DNA of 64,000 bases from Chlamydomonas reinhardtii. Lineage: Eukaryota > Chlorophyta > Chlorophyceae > Chlamydomonadales > Chlamydomonadaceae. Below, one piece after another: positions 1 through 14,082 of the stretch (its first letter is position 1; each line of letters begins with the position of its first letter). The position numbers were made by a program, and so were the translations under genes. The stretch is from positions 3,632,706-3,696,705 of the forward strand of contig NC_057020.1 in NCBI RefSeq assembly GCF_000002595.2, given 5' to 3'. The notes beneath the pieces were generated by a model, which saw only the letters and a list, made by a program, of their open reading frames with translations, made no database searches and was not told where the DNA came from.

Positions 1-365
1 TGCGCTTGGTGCTGTACGCAGCGCTTCGTGCGCAGACGCACTTTGCTACATGTTTGTGGGGCTCTGGCGGGCTTCGGCCGGGCTTCGACTCACGGTGTAG
101 CAGCTGAGACACAGCCATGACACACAGTTTGGTGAAGGTCGGCAGACGACTTGGGGGAGGGCGGTTTCCCTTCGGGCCGCAGATGGTCCCTCTTGACCTG
201 GGTGCTGGGCACCCTTGCTTGGTGTGCGATGGGACAGGGTTTAGGTCCCGTAGGGTGCAGCGGACGCCCATACCCCAAGCAGACGGCAAACAATTGACAG
301 CGGCAGAGCAGACGGGGCACCCTTGCTTGGTCGGACTGCCCCTTCTTGTAATGTCGCATTCATGT
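1..365 (+). repeat. dispersed repeat family 1, copy A (interrupted)
   Basis: This stretch is similar to 30998-31275 and, inverted and more diverged, to 41429-41606. Shared blocks include ggagggcggtttccct, tgtggggctctggcggg and the right end near tcttgtaatgtcgcattcat. The copy continues off the left window edge. Compared with copy B it carries 108 extra bases (224-331: a 91-bp insert plus a second copy of 17 flanking bases). A TGTAA lies at 347-351, about 14 bases before the shared right end, as expected if the family derives from the 3' end of a polyadenylated transcript. No coding capacity is visible. Confidence 0.8.
224..314 (-). mobile_element. short retro-insert, family 2, nested in family 1 copy A
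   Basis: This 91-bp insert is flanked by identical 17-bp direct repeats (gggcacccttgcttggt at 207-223 and 315-331). The uninterrupted site is visible in copy B at 31.2 kb. Read on the minus strand it ends ctgcaccctacggga ... cctgtcccatcgcac, the same end as the inserts at 41763-41820 and 14763-14802. One constant end, a variable other end and long target duplications are the signature of 5'-truncated copies made by target-primed reverse transcription. The parent element is not in the window. Confidence 0.7.
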
Positions 366-1903
366 GAGGAAAGCCGCTATCAAGTATCTCTATCCACTAA
401 CGCAAACTGAGTACCACAACAGCCAATAACGGCCAAAGCGACGGCCAACAAACCTTGCCCGCTTTGTTAGGGGCCCCTATGGTAAGGGGGGGCTGCTTGT
501 TGAAGGTAGAGAATCCACTTGGCCACGTCCTGGACTCAGTCTTCGAGTGCTACACAGCTTCTGGGTGACTGAAGAGGTGGCTGTAGTATCACTTCCTTCA
601 ACATGTTTTGGCTGCCCGCGTTTGCCCGCGTTTGCATGCTTTGACAAGTTGCGGCTACCAATCTACCATCACACGTGTAGTTACATGCAGGCCGTACGCT
701 TCTGCACAGCACACGCCGGCAAGAGGCAAAGTCATGCCGCGTATTGCGCCTGCGCCTCAGAGGGAGCCTGGATCACAGAGCCAACAGGCGCGGCCCAGGC
801 ACCATGATGGACCCGCTAGTCGATGGCCCACGGCAGCACTCTGGCCTTTCCCAGCGAGGGATTGAACCACACGAGCGAGCCCCCGTGTGCCAACGCCAAC
901 GTGTGCCAGCCTCGATTGCGCACTCCGCCTGAGGCCCCTCTATCGCGGTGTATGGCCCGGGCCAACATCAGGATTCAAAGAATTTTGTTTCTTATGCACT
1001 GCGTGCAAAAATCAACAGAGAGAACGGGCCGGAAGAACACGGCCAAAGGGGAATTTCCCCATCAACTTGGCAGCAACGAACATCGCCCTCAAACACAAAT
1101 ACATTGCAGTGAACTCTTGGCGAACAACGGTTGGACACACATTTGCGCACATGGACTTCCACCACTTGCCTAACCCACGTCTGAGGCCGCCCAGCCATAG
1201 AGCCGCCACGCCCCCAACTTGGACGCACGGCAAACCGCTCCAGACAAGCATGGCCCAAGAACCCCTGTAGGGCCTCACGCCCGGACCACACTCCACCACG
1301 ATCAAGCCGTACCGTATGCAACCCCTGGATACGACAACTCCATTAGCACTCTCACAACTCTCGCAGATCACCTCCGAAGGTCTCCAGCCGAACATGCAAT
1401 CTGCGTCGAGCGAGCCACACTAGGAGTCACGACGGCGCCACGGGGGCGTTGAACCCAAGCGGCGCAACCGCTGCAGCCCCATGCCAACGTACGTGCCATA
1501 CTGACTGCAGGGCATTGAGGCCTGTGGCGTCTACACGCATGCAAGACACAGGCGCGGCGACCAAGCCGTCTGCCAAGCTGCCCCACCCGGCCATGAGAAA
1601 CGCAGGTGCGGTCCTGCCCCCGCTGCCAACCTCGCAGTAACTGTTACTTTCCCACACCCGGCTCCTCTGCCTCACAGCCTGCGCCTCCTGGATTGACCTC
1701 TGGGCGCGGTGGGCTGCTGCCCGAAGCGCTTTACCCCCTCGTTACCCCATAGCCGCGGCTTGACCAAAACCTCCCATGAGCCCAGCGCGTTGTCTCCCCT
1801 GCGACCCCAACCACTAAGCCCACCAGCGCCCCGCTCCCACTCCCCGCCTAGCCCCACCCCTCATCCCATCCCTCGTCCCACTCCTCCCACCCCTCCCCTC
1901 CCC
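366..1903. other. no gene seen (366-1903)
   Basis: Only short open frames without coherent splice sites or recognisable domains occur here. The last 200 bases, up to the DUF92 gene stop at 1904, are C-rich and pyrimidine-rich and are probably its 3' UTR. I found no TTACA (inverted TGTAA) near enough to place its end. Confidence 0.6.
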
Positions 1904-4445
<2,542 letters not shown>

Positions 4446-5078
4446 CGCGCGCAGGAACGACGTCAAAGGGCGCACGAAGGGTCCCGGCCGAGCATGGCCC
4501 CCTCTGCTTGCTCACCTGTGCGATTTCTATGATGCCGCTGGCTACAAGACGGGATTAACTGATATAGTTGCAGAGAGGTCCAAGCACATCCTACAGCGGG
4601 GCTGGTAGTCGGCACTGCCGCTGAACGCTTGCCGCAGCCCTAGTAAATAAGATTGCAACAATGTTTCGATAAAGCTGTTAAAGTTCGGATGGAGGGGGCA
4701 GCAAAGCCTACTTCTCTGTGGTCGAAACAATCAAGGCTGATTTTTCTGCAGCGCAAGCTGCTCGATACAAGTGGATGTGCGTGCGTCTGTAAGTTGGCCT
4801 AGTATCTGTTTATGGCAAGGCAGTCAGCAAATCGGGACGTTGACAATGAAAACGTCCTTTGATGGAGGTCAGCGTGCCGAAGCGTCACATAGCGCGTATG
4901 TATGCTCGGTCATTGTAATCAATTTATGATACTGTGTGAAGGCATACGCATATTCAACAAAGCCACTGCGACTTGTCAACCGAACAAGCAACAACGATTC
5001 AGGCAGCCCCGCATCAATCCACTGCACGTTTCTTGTACACATGAGACGGAACACTACATCGGCTAGGATGTTTGCGTA
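4446..5078. promoter_or_regulatory. shared divergent 5' region of the VTE6-like and LAG1 genes
   Basis: These 633 bp separate the two start codons and must hold both 5' UTRs and promoters. The part from 4600 to 5060 is clearly more AT-rich than the flanking genes. I see no convincing TATA box. Confidence 0.5.
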
Positions 5079-7096
5079 ATGGTGTCTTTGGAGCGGCAAA
5101 GTTCGATCGCCAGCTCGGCCCAAGTGGAAGTGCTCAGCTCGGACTCGCAGATGTTTGCAGAGAAGACGCTAGCGCTGGTGGACCAGTTTGCGCGACAAGT
5201 GGCGGGCAACAAAGAGATCGGGGTGGTAATCGGTGGGTGTGCTGGTTGACACTTTCCCCCTTCCCGGCGGTGCTGTTAAGCCCTGCGCTGGCGGCAGTTT
5301 CTTGACGCTGGGAGGCCCACACACGCCTTCTTACAGGACTATCGCTGCTTTTACCGGTGCTAAGATGGATTCTGCAAAACACGTTGTATATGGTAAGCGA
5401 CGGCCGTATATAAGGGTCATATCCGTGCGCACCCGCCAACTGACCTTGGCACGTTTCCCCTCACAGCCCCTCGCAAGATGGATTCTATGCCGCCCAGTCG
5501 GCAAAGAGCTCGGTGGGAGTAAAGCTCAACATAATGGCGGGGCGCCATCATCTAAAAGCAAACGGACCGGACAGCGCGTCACAAAGATGTGCGAGTCCTT
5601 TTGGAAGGTGCGGATGGTGATTGTGCCACACCTTGTCTGGGTGCAAAAGACCAAACCACTGCCGGTAGAGTCTGATGTGGCCTTACCCTTCACGCTGTAC
5701 TGCAACGGTGCTGCCAGTAACCGGGCGTCTTGTCACTCCAGAGGCGCGGCACCGCACTCTCCCCGCAGCGTGCTGTAACATCATGCCACATCACTCTTTG
5801 TACCCCTTCACGCGTGTCTTCATTTCCCTTCTCCCTGTCTGCCCGCCTGTTCCCCACCCCTCTGCAGCTGACTGCGTATGGATCCATGCTGCTGCTGGAG
5901 GTAGCCATAGTGCACAATGAGCCCTGGTTCTGGCGCCCAGCGGACTACTGGGTGGGGTGGCCAAACCAGCCTGAGCTGTGAGTGGTAGTGGGGCTCGGGG
6001 TTACGAGTGGCAGTGGGGCTGGAGGCAGCAGTGAGCGTTGGCGCGGGGCGTGGCAAGGAGGGCGTCACAGCAATGGGAATTGTCGCGTGTCAGTCGGGCT
6101 GGCGGGCCGGCGGGCCGGGAAGTAGGCAGGTAGCATTGGAACAGGACTTTCCATGGTATACTGCCCGCGACAGCAGTGCCTGTCCTGCCGATGTCCCTGG
6201 CCTCTGCACCCGAATCCATCACAATCCTTCGCACCCTTGTGCCCCCCGCGCCCTCCTCCCCCCGCCATGCGCAGGCCGCTGATGCGGCTGCTGTTCTGGG
6301 TGCAGCTGGCCTACTACATCTCCACCACCTTCACACTGGCGCTGTGGGAGGTTCCGCGCAGCGACTACTGGGTGATGCAGACGCACCACTGCTGCACGGT
6401 GGTGCTCATATACTACAACTACATCAGCGGGTGGGGCCGGGGCCGGGGCCGGGGCCACGGCCGGGGCCACGGCCGGGTCAGGGTCGGGGCCGGGGCTACA
6501 ACGGTGCCGACACCAGGGCCCGGTGGCTGGATCTGGTGCGCTTGGAGTTGTACGGGCTGGCGATGGGCGGTGTAAGGGGCGTGGTCTGGGGGCTGGGTCA
6601 GGTCTAGCTCTCGTGTTGATCACACCTTGCCCCGTCGTGCTGGCTGAAAGCTCCTCCAATTTCCGCCGCTGCGCCCTTCATGTCCAGTGGCACCCCCCTG
6701 CCTAACCGCTCCCCGCCCTTCTCTTCACGCACCCGCAGCTACCATCGGTGGGGCTGCCTGATCATGATGCTGCACGACATTAATGACGTCATCATGGAAC
6801 TCGCCAAGTGCCTCAATTACGCAGAGCAGCACATGGCGGCCAACGGAGCCTTTGCGGCGTTCGTGCTGTCATGGGCGGCGCTGCGGCTGTACGCCTTCCC
6901 AGCCATCCTCATCCGCTCCACGCTGTTCGACAGCGTGCGCGTGCTGGGCTACACGCCGCCGCACCACGGGCTGCTCAACACGCTGCTGTGCGTGCTGTGC
7001 TGCTTCCACATGTACTGGTTCGGGCTCATCCTGCGGGTGGCGTACATGACTGTGGTGAAGGGGCAGGGTGAGGACATCCGCGAGAAGGAGGACTAG
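5079..7096 (+). CDS. LAG1: LAG1/LOH-type ceramide synthase (TLC domain)
   Basis: Six exons: 5079-5232, 5337-5392, 5467-5607, 5868-5977, 6275-6430 and 6739-7096; all phases agree, 324 residues. Ceramide synthase joins a fatty acyl-CoA to a long-chain base in the ER membrane. The Lag motif is complete: ALWEVPRSDYWVMQTHHCC with the two histidines, then GCLIMMLHDINDVIMELAKC with the aspartates. Upstream KMCESFWK-LTAYGSMLLLE and EPWFWRPADYWVGWPNQ match the plant LOH pattern, and PLARWILCRPVGKE matches the segment after the first membrane span. Length is normal for the family. There is no homeodomain-like insert, as in plant and fungal enzymes. The tail GEDIREKED is acidic and lacks a di-lysine signal. 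The last intron (6431-6738) starts with a GGCCGG/GGCCAC run. I saw no TGTAA within 1 kb after the stop. Confidence 0.9.
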
Positions 7097-8114
7097 GGGC
7101 CGGTAGGCCGCGGCGTTGGGGCGCCTAATGCTGGAACTGAGGCAGTGAGTTGGTGAGGGAGAGAGCAGCTGGAGGCTACCTGCCGGACAGGGATGCGAGG
7201 TGAGCGCCGGCCTGAGAGGAACCGGAGAGGTGGTCGCTGTCAGGTGGAGGTAGCGGCTGTGTGGCAGGCTGGTGGCTGAGAACTGACAGCCTGCTCTGGG
7301 TGTCCATGGGGTTTCAAGAAGCTATCATGATTGCTCGGGTAGTTGGATTACATTTCAAGGTACACGGCGGGCCGACGTGCAGACCCTACCTACGCGGCGT
7401 TGTATGGCCCATGTTGCGCTCCCTGGGTTGGCGCGTGATGGATGTCAGCAAGCAGGCGTGGCCTTGTGCGCCTATTGCACGCCCTGTGCCGTGCCGGTCC
7501 TTGGTTGACTCTCCAGGGATCCTCAACGCTTTCGAACACGCAGGATGTGAGTCACCCTGACTTATTGAACTCATGATATGTTGTGAGCCCTCCGACGGGC
7601 CGGTGTGACTACTCGCTTGGTCGTAAGGCAGGCACTCCAGGCGGGCTGGCGGGGTTAAGAGTAACGGCCGGTTTGCTGGCATCAGTTCCTAAAGCGGTGA
7701 TGTTTGAAGATGCTTTCAGATGATTCTCGGGGCAGTCGGGCGTTGTGCTGGTGCGTGGGACTCGGCGACCGACTCGGACACAGCGCAAACCTGTGGCCAC
7801 GGACTTGCAAATGACCTGTAGATGTGGCATACTCTAACTGCATGCGTGGCGGAGGATGTGCGCTCTTCAGCGCGCCACACAGCGCGTCATCAGAGCGCCA
7901 CGCGTCGTAGAACACGCCGCCGCTGTCACGGGGTGCGGTGCCCAACTGAGGGTTCTGGGCTTCTGGCAGCAACTGTCCGCTGGTAGGAGTGGCCCCCGAC
8001 AGGCACATGCGCTCCCTGCCGCAAGCATGAATATCAGAGTACTTGTGTCAACCCACCTTCCCAGTTCCCACACCCTCCAAACGAATGTCTTGATGCAGTA
8101 GCGACACCGCCGGT

Positions 8115-8119
8115 TTACA
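8115..8119 (-). terminator. candidate TGTAA poly(A) signal of the Ycf33-like gene
   Basis: TTACA on the plus strand is TGTAA on the minus strand, about 430 bases beyond the stop at 8548. TGTAA is the standard poly(A) signal of volvocine algae. Confidence 0.4.
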
Positions 8120-8321
8120 TTGATTCTTCCATATGCTCACCTCTATCTTCGATAGGCAATCCTGCCAACGCCTACGAGCGCAGCCCAACAGCCTACACCA
8201 GTCACTTTGACCGTTTGCAGTCGACCGAAGCTGCAACAACACTCGACACCGCTGCATGTGTCGTGGCTTGCATACCGTACATCCATTCGCATCTGGTCCC
8301 CATGCCCCGTGCTGGGGCGCC

Positions 8322-8369
8322 GTTGTGATCCCATCACCATACAGAGTTGTGATCCCATCACCATACAGA
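8322..8369. repeat. perfect 24-bp tandem duplication
   Basis: Two identical adjacent copies of gttgtgatcccatcacc+atacaga, in the presumed 3' UTR of the Ycf33-like gene. Confidence 0.9.
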
Positions 8370-8547
8370 GTTTGCGATAACTCTCATTAAGCATTCCAGC
8401 TCACTGCACACTCACTCGAAAGCACGGAGTCAAAACTGTACCCGGCTCACTGCAAAGGCGCGGGCGCGCTGGCCGCTTGCCACGCCGCGCAGGCATGGGC
8501 TCCGCCACAGGCCTCCTGCATCGCCCGCGCTATAAAGCTCTATCGCT

Positions 8548-9108
8548 CTACTGCGTGTAGTCGGTAACGATGCGGAAGTTGTCCCCGTCGTAGGAGAAGG
8601 AGTTGTCCAACCCCAGCATCAGCTCCAGCGCCACGCGCGTGCCGTACAGCAGCGCGCCCAGCGCCACCAGACCGAACACCGCCGTCAGCGGCTTCTTGAA
8701 CATGGCCTGCAGCGGCCGCAGCATCACGTAGCCCGTCCCAAGCATCACAGTCACGAAGTAGCGGCCGTAGCGGGCCAGGTTGCTGAGCAGGTCCTGCTCG
8801 GCCAGCTCCGCGATGGGTTGCGCGTGGGAGTGGGCATCGGCCATCGCCAGGTCCGTGGCGCTGGCCGGGTCAGCGCCCGCGGCCATCCCTAGCATCAGCA
8901 GCGCAACTGCTGCGACTGGCTGTGCCTTTTGAGCGTCGATGGACGCAAGGGTGCGCCACCAGAGGTTGTCCGATGAGCCCGACGTCGAGCACTCTGCGCT
9001 GCAGGGACGCTGCTGCGATGCGACGCGCACGCGAGTAGCCTGAGCCCTCCGCGCGAGGCGGGGGCAGCCGGTGAAAGCACGAGAAGAACGGAGCATAGTT
9101 GTAGACAT
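8548..9108 (-). CDS. nuclear-encoded Ycf33-like (DUF751) chloroplast membrane protein
   Basis: A single exon of 186 residues with ATG at 9108 and TAG at 8548; another ATG four codons later is possible. The C-terminal part (from about residue 108) reads NLARYGRYFVTVMLGTGY, MLRPLQAMFKKPLTAVFG and ALELMLGL, the pattern of Ycf33/DUF751, a small two-TM protein of cyanobacteria and some red-lineage plastid genomes with no firmly known function. The first about 40 residues are Arg/Ser/Ala-rich like a plastid transit peptide. A hydrophobic stretch (about 63-80) ending GADPASATD looks like a lumen-type signal with an A-x-A site. So the product may reach the thylakoid by a two-step route (inference). 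The gene is intronless, unlike all its neighbours, which fits an old plastid-to-nucleus transfer but does not prove it. Confidence 0.8.
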   Translation of the reverse strand: MSTTMLRSSRAFTGCPRLARRAQATRVRVASQQRPCSAECSTSGSSDNLWWRTLASIDAQKAQPVAAVALLMLGMAAGADPASATDLAMADAHSHAQPIAELAEQDLLSNLARYGRYFVTVMLGTGYVMLRPLQAMFKKPLTAVFGLVALGALLYGTRVALELMLGLDNSFSYDGDNFRIVTDYTQ

Positions 9109-9489
9109 CGCCTCAACTCTTTGTCTCGTGCTGTGATGTATCTAACAAATATGTGCGTGGCCGTGGCTTAACTGGGTGCAGTAGCGATTTGCAGAAGGCA
9201 GCAGGGCGCGAGACATTTTGCCCCATGCTGGATCTGGACTCTGAAGCGCGAAAGCCCGCTGGGTGCTGCCGAACAGCCAAACCAGTCACGTTACCAGACT
9301 ACTACTCAGACTACTGATGTCAGCTATGCTGAAACAAGCTATCCATCGAAGCAAGAACAGTTTGAAACAGACCTGAGGCGCCCTTACAGCAAGGCGCCAT
9401 TGCATCCTTCACCTAAACTAAGATTATCTATCAACGCTAAAACTATTTGTCCAGCAGAGAATCGGGCAGCTTGTGAGGAGCTCCGGATA
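9109..9489. promoter_or_regulatory. shared divergent 5' region of the Ycf33-like and ORC4 genes
   Basis: 381 bp lie between the two start codons. No repeat or clear motif was recognised. The stretch 9300-9450 is AT-rich. Confidence 0.5.
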
Positions 9490-12400
9490 ATGGGAAGGTC
9501 GCCGCGCAAACGGAAGGACTGGGCCGACGCTGCGCAAACGCCAGAAGAAACTGGCACGCCGGGCCGCGCCGCCGGCGCATTAGATGGCTCGCCGATGCAA
9601 GAAAGCCCCGCCCAGCGAGGAACCACCTCCATCGCCGGCCCCTCGGCCGCAGCCCCGGCCAGCGTGGAGACGTGGCAGCGCTGCTGCGGGGTGTTGCGGG
9701 AGGCGGTGGTGGACGCCGGCAGCACAGCTGCTGCGCTAGTGCCGCTGCGGCCCTCGCTACGGCGCATCAAAGACGACTTGGTGCGAGTGCTGGACGAGGC
9801 GGTCACCTCCACCAACGGCAACGCCTCACTGCTGGTGCTCGGGCCGCAGGGCACCGGCAAGACCTTGGTGAGCCGGCCACGGCGCCGCGGTGCTGAGAGT
9901 GCTAGGGAGATCAAGTAGTAAGGGGAGCAGCACGTGGGAGCAGCAAGGAAGGTGAAATTCCATGGAGAACAATCAGCGCCACCTGTGCATTCGCTCCTGG
10001 TGTCGGCGTCCGGCTTTCGCACAGGAATGACAGGACCAGATAGTAGGGGCCTATGCAGCCGTACACCAACGCGCCATGCCTTCACACAACCACACCCCTG
10101 CACTTGCAGGTGGTCGAGCGCGCTCTGCAGGAGGTGTGCGCCCGGCACAACGGCGCCCTCAACACCGCTGCCTCCACCGCCGCCGCCGGCACCTCCACCA
10201 GCACTGCCGCGGCCGCACCGGCCGCGCCCTCCACCTCCGCCCCCGCCCCTGCCAATGCCTCCGCCGCCTCGGTGGCCGCCTCGGTGCGCAACGTGGGCGT
10301 GGTGCGGCTGAACGGGCTGCTGCAGCCGGACGAACGCACGGCCTTCCAAGAGGTGGCCCGCCAGCTGTGCCGCGACTTCGGGCAGCGGTTCGTCAAGAGC
10401 GCCAGTTTCGACGAGAACCTGGTGTTTCTGAAGGGCATGCTGCACGCGCTATACAAGTGAGGGTGGGCGGCGGCAGCGGGACAGGGCCCGGCGGGGCGTG
10501 TGGAATGGGGAGTGGGAAGTGGAGAATGGGGGTGGCGTGGGGCTGTGACGGGGCTGTTGGCGGACGGCGCGGTACGGGGTGCGTCGCGGCGTCCTTGTCG
10601 CATTAGCGGGCGCCGGCTGTTGCTACACCAACGCTTCCACACCATACAAACATCAGTGCAAATGCAGCGCGCTGACACTTGTGTTAGGAAAGCTGACAAT
10701 TGTGTGTATGCTTCCGCGCGCGCTGCCACCAGGTGCCTGAAGAAGGTGGTATTTGTGGTGGACGAGTTCCAGCAGTACGCCAAGAAGGGCAAGCAGCAGA
10801 TGCTCTACTACCTGCTTGACATGCTGCAGGTGTGAGGCGGTGGGGCGTGTGTGTGGGGTGGGGTGGTGGGGTTTGTGTAGGATGGGGGTGAGGGCTGGTG
10901 GGGGGAGACGCCTGTGGCGGGCCTGGTGCGGGGCTGTGGTGGGCTGCGAGGGGCTGTGGCGGGCTGTGGCTGGTCGGCTATGGAGCCGTGGAGCGCAGTG
11001 CCCGGCTGTGAGGACCACGTGTGTGGCTGTGTGACTACTGCTGTTGCGAGTCAGGGTTCTGGGCAGAGGACAGTGCAGCGGGTGCCGGTTGCGTGTGCCT
11101 ACGTTGTAAAGCGGGGTACGCCTGGGGTACGCATCTGCGCGCACGTGTGGACTGCGCCCCCCGGCGCATGCATGCCCCACCATCACCAACCAATGAATCA
11201 ACCAGCCAACCCCCTCTCCACCCACTGTGTCGCCACGCACACCCCCAGGACAGCAAAATCCAGGCTGCGGTCATCGGCATCAGCGCCGCACACAACGTGG
11301 CGGAGGACCTGGAGAAGCGCGTGCTCAGCCGCGTGGGCCGCCGCCGCGTCATCGTCACCTTCCCCGCGCGCGAAGAGGACGTGAGTGCGGGGGCGCGTGG
11401 AGGGGCAGGGAGGCCGGCCAACAGGCCGGCAGGCGCGGCTGTGTGAGGCAAGGGCGCCAGGCTGCATAAGGGCTTGGCGAGGTGCGCCAGAGAGCATACG
11501 GGAGGAAACACGCGGTGTACATGTGTGTGTGTGTGTGTGTGTTAAAGAGCAAAAGGAAAACATGTGTGTGTGTGTGTGTACGTCGGCATGCGCAAGGCAA
11601 TGCGGCCCTGCAAGTTCGGCAAGGCTGTACAAGGCGCCACGGGCTCATTCTCATTCTGTAGCGGGAGAGGCTCATGTGCCATGGGCTGTATTAGCTCGTA
11701 CACAAGCACCTGTCCGTCCCCCTCTCCTCTGCGCTCTCCCACCATACCACACAGGTTGTGACCGGCGCGGCGCCGGGCGGCTCCAGCCCCGGCGGCAGCG
11801 CCGCTATGCGCAGCCCCGGCGCCACTGCTGCAGCTACAGCTACTGCTGCTGCTACTGCGGGGGGCGCCGCCGCCGCCTCCAGCACGGACTCGTATGAGGG
11901 GCTGCTGCGCGACATGCTGGCGCTACACCCCGGCATGGCGGCAATGGCCCTGGCGCAGGGGCAGGGGCAGGGGCAGGAGGCGTCTGCCGTGGCGTCAGCG
12001 GCGGCGGATGAGCACAACGCCGCACTTGCGGCGGCGCTGCGCAGCCCGCCCATCAAGGTGCGGGGTGGTTCGTTTGGTACGTTCATGAGACCATGGGACA
12101 GACCGTGAGACCATGGGACAGACTACGTTGCGCTCCCTCGTCGAAGCGCACTCGGGGCGGCGTCGTAGCCGTGCCCTGACTGTCGCGCACTTACACCGAT
12201 GGCTGCTACCGCTGCCGCTATGCAGGCAGCTGTGGCGAAGCTGGAGGTGCTGGGCAGCCCGCCGCAGCACCTGGCGCTCGTGGCGGAGGCGGCGCTGGCG
12301 GCGTGGGGCGCGGACCTGGCGGCGGCTGAGGCGGCGGCAGCGGCGGCTGGGACACGAGCGGCGGCGCCTGTGCCGCTCGGCGCCTCCCACCTGCTGACTG

Positions 12401-13776
12401 GACTGCGGGGCGTCGTGGACGCACCCGAGCGAGCACTGGTGCGTGGGGGCGGTGGTGCAGGCCGGGTTGGTGCAGCCCGAGCTCGTGTACTTGCACTAGA
12501 AGGGATTCAACAGCGCAAGGGAGGGTCAAGGCGCACGGCCAGTGGCGTGGCGCGTGCGCTGTGCTCGCTCGTGGGGGGCTTTCATGATGCCGGTATTGTC
12601 CCAATGCCGACCACCGTCCTGCCGGCGCTGCTGCTGCTGCTGCTGCTGCTGGAATGAACCGCTGCAGACCCTGCTGTTAACCCTCGATTGCCGCCGCCGC
12701 TGCCGCCGCAGGTGGAGGCTGTGTCTGGCCTGCCGGTGCTGGCGCTGGTGCTGCTCGTGGCGGCGCACCGGTTGCAACGCAAAGGGCAGCCCATGTGCAA
12801 CTTCGAGGTGAGAGACAGCGGTGGCATTGGTGGCTAGGCGGTTGGCTGGGGCGCTGCTGGGCAATAGGTTGACACTGTGGATGGTGCGTGTGTGCGGCAA
12901 TCTGTTTCGCCTCGTGCAGCCTGGAACCGCCCGGAAATGGACACGGCAAAGTTCGTCGCGTGCACCTTCCTCGACCGATCCCGACCACCCGGTCATACGG
13001 CCCCTGCTGCTGCTGTTGAAATCGTGTCCACTCTTGCGTATGCGCAGATGGTGTGGGACGAGTACCGGTCCATCCAGGGCCAGCGCGGCGCCATCACCTT
13101 CACCAAGGAGGCGGCCGCGGCGGCTTGGCAGGTGGGCGGCAGCAGCAGCAGCCGGCACTCTACCTCACACGCCTCATGCCATTTAGCAAGCATATGCATC
13201 ATCTATCATGCATGGGGTGTGCCCCGCGCTTTCCGCTCCCGCCTGTCATCTTGGACTCGCATTGCTCGTTGCGCCGCATCGCGCACACCCCTCACGCAGT
13301 TACAGCAGCCGGCATTGCCAGCTGTCAGGCCAGCTGCCTAGCTTTAAACGCCACCCCCGCATCCTCATTGCCGCAGAGCCTGCCGCTGAGCGGGCTGGCG
13401 CACTACTCGGACTCACACCTGGAGACACGCGGCCGAGACCTGTCGTACGCGGGTGCGTTGCCGTGGCGGCACGGGTTGGCACTGGCTGGGTGGGAGGATG
13501 GGAAAGGGCGAGCATGTGGGGCATACATGCGGGCATGTCCCGCGCGCGTGCATGGGCTGGATGGAAGCCAGGTGCTGCCTGATGGCCTCACGCCCGGGTT
13601 GGCAGCTTGCATAACCAGCCTCTGGGACACCACCGCCCGCCTGCCTCCCGGCTGCCGCGTCCCCTACTGCTGCAGGTGTGGTGCTGCTACTTGGCTCCAG
13701 CGAACTCGATGCAGGGCTGCGTGAGCACCCGCACTGCCCTGACGCCGTCACGCGCTTCCACATGCAGGAGATCTGA
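9490..13776 (+). CDS. ORC4: origin recognition complex subunit 4
   Basis: Ten exons: 9490-9867, 10110-10456, 10733-10829, 11249-11380, 11755-12057, 12226-12438, 12712-12807, 13048-13131, 13377-13452 and 13676-13776; phases agree, 608 residues. ORC4 is an AAA+ subunit of the complex that marks replication origins and loads MCM in the nucleus. Walker A is LVLGPQGTGKT (end of exon 1); Walker B is VVFVVDEFQQYAKKGKQQM (exon 3); exon 4 gives the sensor region AAVIGISAAHNVAEDLEKRV followed by SRVGRRRVIV. The last exon, LLLGSSELDAGLREHPHCP, matches the conserved ORC4 C terminus. The family is about 400-440 residues; the excess is Ala/Thr/Ser-rich matter in exons 2, 5 and 6. Exon 5 puts about 100 such residues just behind the AAA+ core. 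The start follows an AT-rich leader, and the ATG at 9490 is the first that opens a basic nuclear-type N terminus (GRSPRKRK). Confidence 0.92.
11524..11579. repeat. two (TG)n microsatellites in an ORC4 intron
   Basis: Runs at 11524-11541 and 11564-11579 separated by an A-rich stretch, in intron 4 of ORC4. Confidence 0.8.
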
Positions 13777-14077
13777 GCGGGCTGCAGCCGCCACTGCTGC
13801 TGTGTGGTGTGTGCTGCTGCTTGTTGCCTGGTTAGTTGCGGGACCACGGTAGTCCTGCGTCCTTGGCTGGGGCACCAGCAGGCGGCAGCAGCACGTGAGC
13901 GAAGGTCGGGACACGGATTAAATGCCGCCGGCGCTGACTGCTTGCAGAGTATGCACGTGTTTGGAAAGCGCAAGGGGGTAGATAGTCGCTAAGAGTCGAC
14001 ACAGCAGAGCTTGCATGCATTTTTTGCATGTGCAGCCGCCAGATCCTGTACGTACGTGCGTGCAGCTCCACCTGGGG

Positions 14078-14082
14078 TGTAA
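14078..14082 (+). terminator. TGTAA poly(A) signal of ORC4
   Basis: TGTAA 302 bases after the ORC4 stop, a normal 3' UTR length for these algae. Confidence 0.6.

Larger units (their letters stand above)
7097..8547. other. intergenic, LAG1 3' UTR and Ycf33-like 3' UTR (7097-8547)
   Basis: No gene is visible. It lies between two convergent genes. It contains a perfect 24-bp tandem duplication (8322-8345 and 8346-8369) and a TTACA at 8115-8119 that fits as the poly(A) signal of the minus-strand gene. Confidence 0.6.

Noticed and set aside
12097-12122. Repeat of gaccatgggacagac as a family 2 copy
   Set aside because: A short local duplication that lacks the family's shared end sequence.
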